Shown here: positions 5,383 to 8,949 of the stretch, in pieces
How positions within the stretch are numbered: position 1 is the stretch's first letter
Layout: every line of letters begins with the position of its first letter
Assembly (NCBI GenBank): GCA_023426855.1
Contig: JAEZBU010000415.1
Location: 1 to 8,949 of the forward strand
DNA length: 8,949 nucleotides
Source: Pseudomonadota bacterium
Lineage (GTDB): Bacteria > Pseudomonadota > Alphaproteobacteria > Rhizobiales > Hyphomicrobiaceae
Direction: 5' to 3'
Position numbers and translations under genes: made by a program
Notes under the pieces: generated by a model
The model's database searches: none
What the model saw: only the letters and a program-made list of their open reading frames with translations
Told to the model about the DNA's origin: nothing

Positions 5383-7485
5383 ATGTCGAAATCGAATTAC
5401 TCGACCCCATTGATCGCGCTCGATGCCGTCGTCCTCGATCTCGAGACGACGGGCTTGGATGCCCGAATCGCGAGAGTGGTCCAAATTGGCGCCGTTCACA
5501 TTCGTGAGGGGCGCATCGAAAAGGATCGAGCGCTCGATCAGATCGTTGATCCAGGAATTCAGATACCCACAACCGCGATTTCAATTCACGGTATTACCGA
5601 TGAAATGGCTGGTCGCGCGCTGCCTTTCAAAGGACGCCTGGACCAGCTCGAAACGTTTCTCGGCGACGCAATCGTCGTAGGGCATACGATCGACTATGAC
5701 CTCACGATCCTGGAGCGTGAATACGCGTTGGCGGATAGGATCTGGCGCCCACCTCATGCGCTCGACGTTCGCCTCCTGGCCCGCATCGCAGCCCCGACAC
5801 TTGTCGATCACAGCCTCGACCGGCTCTGCGAGTGGCTGAACGTCTCCAATGAGCGAAGGCATTCGGCAATCGGAGACGCAGTGGCGACGGCTGAGGTTTT
5901 CCTTGCTCTCATCCCGATCTTGCGGGAGCGAAATATACGCACATTGGCAGAAGCCGAAGCCGCCGTAAGGCAGCAGGCGGAAGCGGACGCACGACATGCA
6001 GGTGGCTTCGCAACGGCATCCCTTCCATCGGTCTCAGCGCAGTCGCGGCCCCTGGTGCGCATCGACAGCTTTCCCTACCGGCACCGCGTCCGCGATGTGA
6101 TGAGTACGCCGCCTGTTTTTGCCGACGCACAAACGTCGGTCCGGGACGGCATTCAAATTCTCATCGAGAAGGCGGTGAGTTCGGTCTACGTGCGCGATCC
6201 GAACGGTGTGGTCGGCATTGCGACCGAACGAGACATGCTCCGCGCCATCAATGCGCAAGCCGAAGCCGGCCTCGATGCGCGGCTCGGCGAAATCATGAGC
6301 AAGCCACTGCAGACCGTGCCCGAGGACGCATTCGTCTATCGCGCCATCGGCAGGCTTGATCGCCTCGGTTTTCGGCATCTGGGCGTTACCGACGCGCGCG
6401 GGGAAATCGTCGGCGCAGTGACGACACGCAATCTTTTGCGCCATCGGGCAACGGCAGCCGTCATGCTCGGTGACGAAATCGATAGCGCGCCGTCGGTCGC
6501 GGCGCTGGCGGCCGCGTGGGCCAAACTTCCACTCATGGCCCGGAGCCTGATTGCGGAGGATGTCGATCCGCGCGTCATTGCAGCCGTCATCAGCGCGGAG
6601 ATTCGCGAGTTCACGCGTCGGGCCGCCCAGCTCGCCGAGGCAAAGCTCTCAGCCGACGGACTGGGGTCGCCGCCCTGTCCCTATGCCGTCCTCGTCCTCG
6701 GCTCGGCCGGACGTGGCGAGAGCCTGCTGGCCGCGGACCAGGACAACGCAATCGTTTACGAACGCGGCGACGAAAGCGGCCCGGAGGATCGCTGGTTCGA
6801 GGCTTTGGGTATCGAAATGTGCAACGCGCTACACGAGATCGGTGTGCCGCTGTGCAAGGGCGGCGTCATGGCATCCAATCGGGCGTGGCGCATGAGCCTG
6901 AAAGACTGGAAACACACGGTGGATGGTTGGATCCGCCGGCAACGGCCGGAGGATCTGCTGAATGTCGATATCTTCTTCGATGCGCTCACCGCGCACGGAG
7001 ATGTCGGCCTTGGCGAGGCCATCTGGAACTACGCCTACGCGCGCGGCCAGCGTGCACCCGACTTCATCAAACTGATGATCGAAGTCGCGCGCCAACGCGC
7101 ACCGGCATTCACGCTGTTCGGCAACATCCGAGTCGACGAAAAAGGCCGGGCGGATCTCAAGAGATCTGGTCTTTTGCCAATTTCGACCTGCGCACGCGTG
7201 CTGTCCATTCGCCACGGCGTTCTGAAGCGATCGACGCCCGAACGGCTGCTGGGCATTGCAGCCAAGGGGATCGCATCACCCGAAGAGATTGATGGCATCA
7301 TCGAAGCGCATCGAACAATCCTGGGCACTATTTTAGACCAGCAACTCGCTGACACCGAGTTCGGCTCCCCCCTCTCGACGCGCATCAACCCCGACCGCCT
7401 TGGCAAGTCCCGAAAACGCGCGGTTGCCGCTGCGCTCGGTAAGGTCGATTCGATTATCGATCTCGTCAGTGAAGGGCGGATGTGA
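5383..7485 (+). CDS. DEDDh exonuclease - CBS pair - DUF294 nucleotidyltransferase fusion protein
   Basis: This is a 700-residue, probably cytoplasmic protein: no signal peptide or membrane span. Residues 12-180 form a DnaQ-type 3'-5' exonuclease domain with all DEDDh residues: D19 and E21 in LDLETTG, D106 in GHTIDYD, H160 and D165 in HSAIGD. Residues about 232-291 and 301-357 are two CBS domains (VRDVMSTPPV...; LGEIMSKPLQ...), which usually bind AMP, ATP or related ligands. Residues about 365-520 are a DUF294 nucleotidyltransferase-like domain with GSAGRGES (440-447) and D452-x-D454, the GlnD-like motif. The DUF294 C-terminal part follows, with HTVDGWIRRQRPEDLLNVDIFFD (from 511); D529 may be the third metal ligand. 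The start has GAGGGGGAA 5 bases upstream. CBS-DUF294 proteins are often encoded beside VC_2705-type symporters, as here. Target and reaction are unknown; a signalling role that modulates carboxylate uptake is inferred. Confidence 0.88.
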   Translation: MSKSNYSTPLIALDAVVLDLETTGLDARIARVVQIGAVHIREGRIEKDRALDQIVDPGIQIPTTAISIHGITDEMAGRALPFKGRLDQLETFLGDAIVVGHTIDYDLTILEREYALADRIWRPPHALDVRLLARIAAPTLVDHSLDRLCEWLNVSNERRHSAIGDAVATAEVFLALIPILRERNIRTLAEAEAAVRQQAEADARHAGGFATASLPSVSAQSRPLVRIDSFPYRHRVRDVMSTPPVFADAQTSVRDGIQILIEKAVSSVYVRDPNGVVGIATERDMLRAINAQAEAGLDARLGEIMSKPLQTVPEDAFVYRAIGRLDRLGFRHLGVTDARGEIVGAVTTRNLLRHRATAAVMLGDEIDSAPSVAALAAAWAKLPLMARSLIAEDVDPRVIAAVISAEIREFTRRAAQLAEAKLSADGLGSPPCPYAVLVLGSAGRGESLLAADQDNAIVYERGDESGPEDRWFEALGIEMCNALHEIGVPLCKGGVMASNRAWRMSLKDWKHTVDGWIRRQRPEDLLNVDIFFDALTAHGDVGLGEAIWNYAYARGQRAPDFIKLMIEVARQRAPAFTLFGNIRVDEKGRADLKRSGLLPISTCARVLSIRHGVLKRSTPERLLGIAAKGIASPEEIDGIIEAHRTILGTILDQQLADTEFGSPLSTRINPDRLGKSRKRAVAAALGKVDSIIDLVSEGRM

Positions 7486-7566
7486 TTAGTCTTCGCTCAA
7501 AGTCTGGATTTGTTGCCCAATCCTGAAATTTGCCGTGACACTCTAACTGCTGAAAGAGGTCGGCTC

Positions 7567-8349
7567 ATGTCTCGGTATCTCGCGGGCTGCATAGTATGTA
7601 CCGTATTGGCGATTGGCTCGGCCGCAGCGGATGTCGAGCCGGAGATCGGCACGACCGTTGCCGTCAAAAACCAGGTTCTGATCCTCGCGGAAGAGAACAA
7701 ACGCCGTCTGCAGAAGGGCGGCAAGGTTCATCAGAACGAGGTCGTCGAAACATCCCGGTCTGCATCTGCCGAAATCCGCCTGCTGGACGACACCAAGCTC
7801 GCGGTCGGCCCCAGCGCCCGCATCGTACTGGACAAGTTCGTCTATAACGCCTCGGCGACACCGGGCGCCATCACCGTCCATCTCACCAAGGGCGCATTCC
7901 GCTTCATCTCCGGCAAAAGCCCCAGCCAGTCCTACGAAATACGTACGCCGACTGCCTCTATGGGCGTGCGCGGCACCGTGTTTGACGTATTCGTGGCCGA
8001 AAACGGCGAGACGGCCGTGCTCCTGCACGATGGCGCCGTCGATGTCTGCGCTGAGCCCAGCAGTTGCCGCCGGCACGACACCGTCGGCCGCATCGTGCAC
8101 GTCAACCTGCAACGGATCGTTTCCCTGCCGCTGCCCTGGGACGGAAGTTTCATGCGTGGAATCGGCGCCGCGACCGCGTTCCCATTCCTCGGCCGAAGGC
8201 TGGCGATCGACCCGGTGCGGCGCCTGCAGCGCGCCGATATCCTGGCACCCGTCGATCGCGCCACCCGTGGCATCACCAAGCCGGTCAAGAATCTGAACAA
8301 GGCGCCGCGGCAGCTACAGCGGACGCTGCCCATTCGTCCGCCGTTCTGA
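7567..8349 (+). CDS. Exported FecR-domain protein
   Basis: This is a 260-residue protein starting at the ATG at 7567-7569, with GAAAGAGG 7 bases upstream. A TTG start at 7510 would add 19 residues in front of the signal peptide and is unlikely. Residues 1-21 form a signal peptide (CIVCTVLAIGSAAA, likely cut before DVEP). Residues about 60-160 carry the FecR domain: SAEIRLLDDTKLAVGPSARI, then LTKGAFRFISG, then IRTPTASMGVRGTVFDVFV and LLHDGAVDVC. C161 and C167 could form a disulfide. The tail (about 205-260) is basic and proline-rich. Unlike TonB-linked FecR sigma regulators, it has no cytoplasmic N-terminal anti-sigma part and no neighbouring sigma factor or TonB receptor, so it is probably a periplasmic or surface protein of unknown role. 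It starts 81 bases after the upstream gene and may be in its operon. It is convergent with the reductase gene, 21 bases away. Confidence 0.85.
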   Translation: MSRYLAGCIVCTVLAIGSAAADVEPEIGTTVAVKNQVLILAEENKRRLQKGGKVHQNEVVETSRSASAEIRLLDDTKLAVGPSARIVLDKFVYNASATPGAITVHLTKGAFRFISGKSPSQSYEIRTPTASMGVRGTVFDVFVAENGETAVLLHDGAVDVCAEPSSCRRHDTVGRIVHVNLQRIVSLPLPWDGSFMRGIGAATAFPFLGRRLAIDPVRRLQRADILAPVDRATRGITKPVKNLNKAPRQLQRTLPIRPPF

Positions 8350-8370
8350 AACCAGACTGGCCACGCGACG

Positions 8371-8949
8371 TTATCCGCGCGGCGCGAAACTGGCCTCCTT
8401 GGCCTTCAGCAGCGCCACCAGCACCGAATTGACCGGCGTCGCGATGCCGACCTTGGCGCCTTCGCGCGGAATCGCGCCGTTGATATTGTCGATCTCCGCC
8501 CGTCGCCCGGCGAGATGATCAAGCAGCATGGACGGCCGTGCATTGGGGATTTTCTGGCCGAAGGCGCGGACGTAGGCGACCGGATCGTCGAAATCGAGCT
8601 TGATGCCGCGCGCCCGGGCGACGTGAAACGCCTCCGCTCCGCAGGCAGACGCAATGCTCCAAGCACTCGGGCTGGCCTGCACCTGGCCGATGGTCAGGTG
8701 AGAAATCGCGCACGGTCCGGAATAGGTGCAATTGCAGATCAGCTTTTCCCAGACCATCTTGTGAATGTCGTCAAAGGTCAGAACCTTAAACGAACCGGCG
8801 CGCCAGGCTTCGGCCACCGCCTCCAGCCGATCGGTCATGCCGCCGTTCATCTCGCCCAGGCGCAGGAATTCCATGCCGTTGTGATGGGCGTGGCCGGGCC
8901 CTTTCATCGACGCGCCGAAGCCGCCGACGACCCCCATCATGATCCGATC
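8371..8949 (-). CDS. Ketopantoate reductase (ApbA/PanE) family protein, partial, N-terminus beyond window
   Basis: The frame is open to the right edge (the last three codons give D-R-I before MMGVVGG), so the true start lies outside; the internal ATG at 8938-8940 is not the start. 192 residues are visible. They cover the end of the NAD(P)-binding domain (GVVGGFGAS, then LRLGE) and the whole helical C-terminal domain. Family catalytic features are present: the lysine of MVWEKLICN (visible residue 69), Asn73, and the Ser/Glu pair 12 apart in RPSMLLDHLAGRRAEIDNIN (visible S140, E152), which match K176, N180, S244 and E256 of E. coli PanE. PanE reduces 2-dehydropantoate to pantoate with NADPH for coenzyme A synthesis. 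Many paralogues act on other 2-oxoacids, and nothing here proves pantoate as the substrate. The N-terminal GxGxxG motif is not in view. Confidence 0.88.
   Translation of the reverse strand, partial: DRIMMGVVGGFGASMKGPGHAHHNGMEFLRLGEMNGGMTDRLEAVAEAWRAGSFKVLTFDDIHKMVWEKLICNCTYSGPCAISHLTIGQVQASPSAWSIASACGAEAFHVARARGIKLDFDDPVAYVRAFGQKIPNARPSMLLDHLAGRRAEIDNINGAIPREGAKVGIATPVNSVLVALLKAKEASFAPRG

Noticed and set aside
6516..7292. Plus-strand 258-codon open frame inside the exonuclease-CBS-DUF294 gene
   Set aside because: It is an arginine-rich, low-complexity out-of-frame shadow of a gene with clear domains; GC-rich codon bias keeps it open.
8350..8370. Terminator between the convergent FecR and reductase genes
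   Set aside because: The 21-base gap shows no stem-loop or T-run that I can support.

Overview
The window looks like chromosomal DNA of a GC-rich alphaproteobacterium, most likely of the Bradyrhizobium/Rhodopseudomonas/Nitrobacter/Afipia group (Nitrobacteraceae). This placement rests on protein style: the AsmA-type C-terminus, the M15 peptidase tail, the small membrane proteins and the exported FecR protein all resemble families I know from that group. No database search was possible. I see no tRNA, rRNA, CRISPR array or transposase.

Layout, left to right. (1) 1-276, plus strand: the last part of an AsmA-like gene, interrupted by an in-frame TAG, so probably a pseudogene. (2) 432-1070, minus strand: an exported M15/YcbK-type peptidase, convergent with the AsmA remnant. 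A strong near-perfect inverted repeat (367-416) lies between the two. (3) 1071-1451: a gene-poor stretch with paired AACCAT motifs that resemble CtrA sites. (4) 1452-1835, minus: a small unknown membrane protein. (5) 2032-2693, minus: two tightly coupled small membrane protein genes, a YggT-family protein followed by an unknown one. (6) 2792-5078, minus: a two-subunit sodium/solute symporter, with the small DUF4212 subunit first and the large VC_2705-subfamily subunit second; a hairpin terminator follows the large subunit. (7) 5383-7485, plus: one 700-residue protein carrying a DEDDh exonuclease domain, a CBS pair and a DUF294 nucleotidyltransferase region, transcribed divergently from the symporter. 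(8) 7567-8349, plus: an exported FecR-domain protein. (9) 8371-8949, minus: the C-terminal two thirds or so of a ketopantoate-reductase-family protein that runs off the right edge.

The functional centre is 2792-7485. The symporter pair belongs to a family tied to uptake of acetate and other small carboxylates. The divergent protein joins an adenine-nucleotide-sensing type of module (CBS) to two nucleotide-processing domains. The two share a roughly 300-base intergenic region containing a 13-base-arm inverted repeat with one mismatch, plus shorter palindromes, a likely place for shared control. The working idea is that the 700-residue protein senses energy state and modulates, or is co-regulated with, carboxylate uptake. 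This is inference; the sequence shows only the domains and the arrangement.
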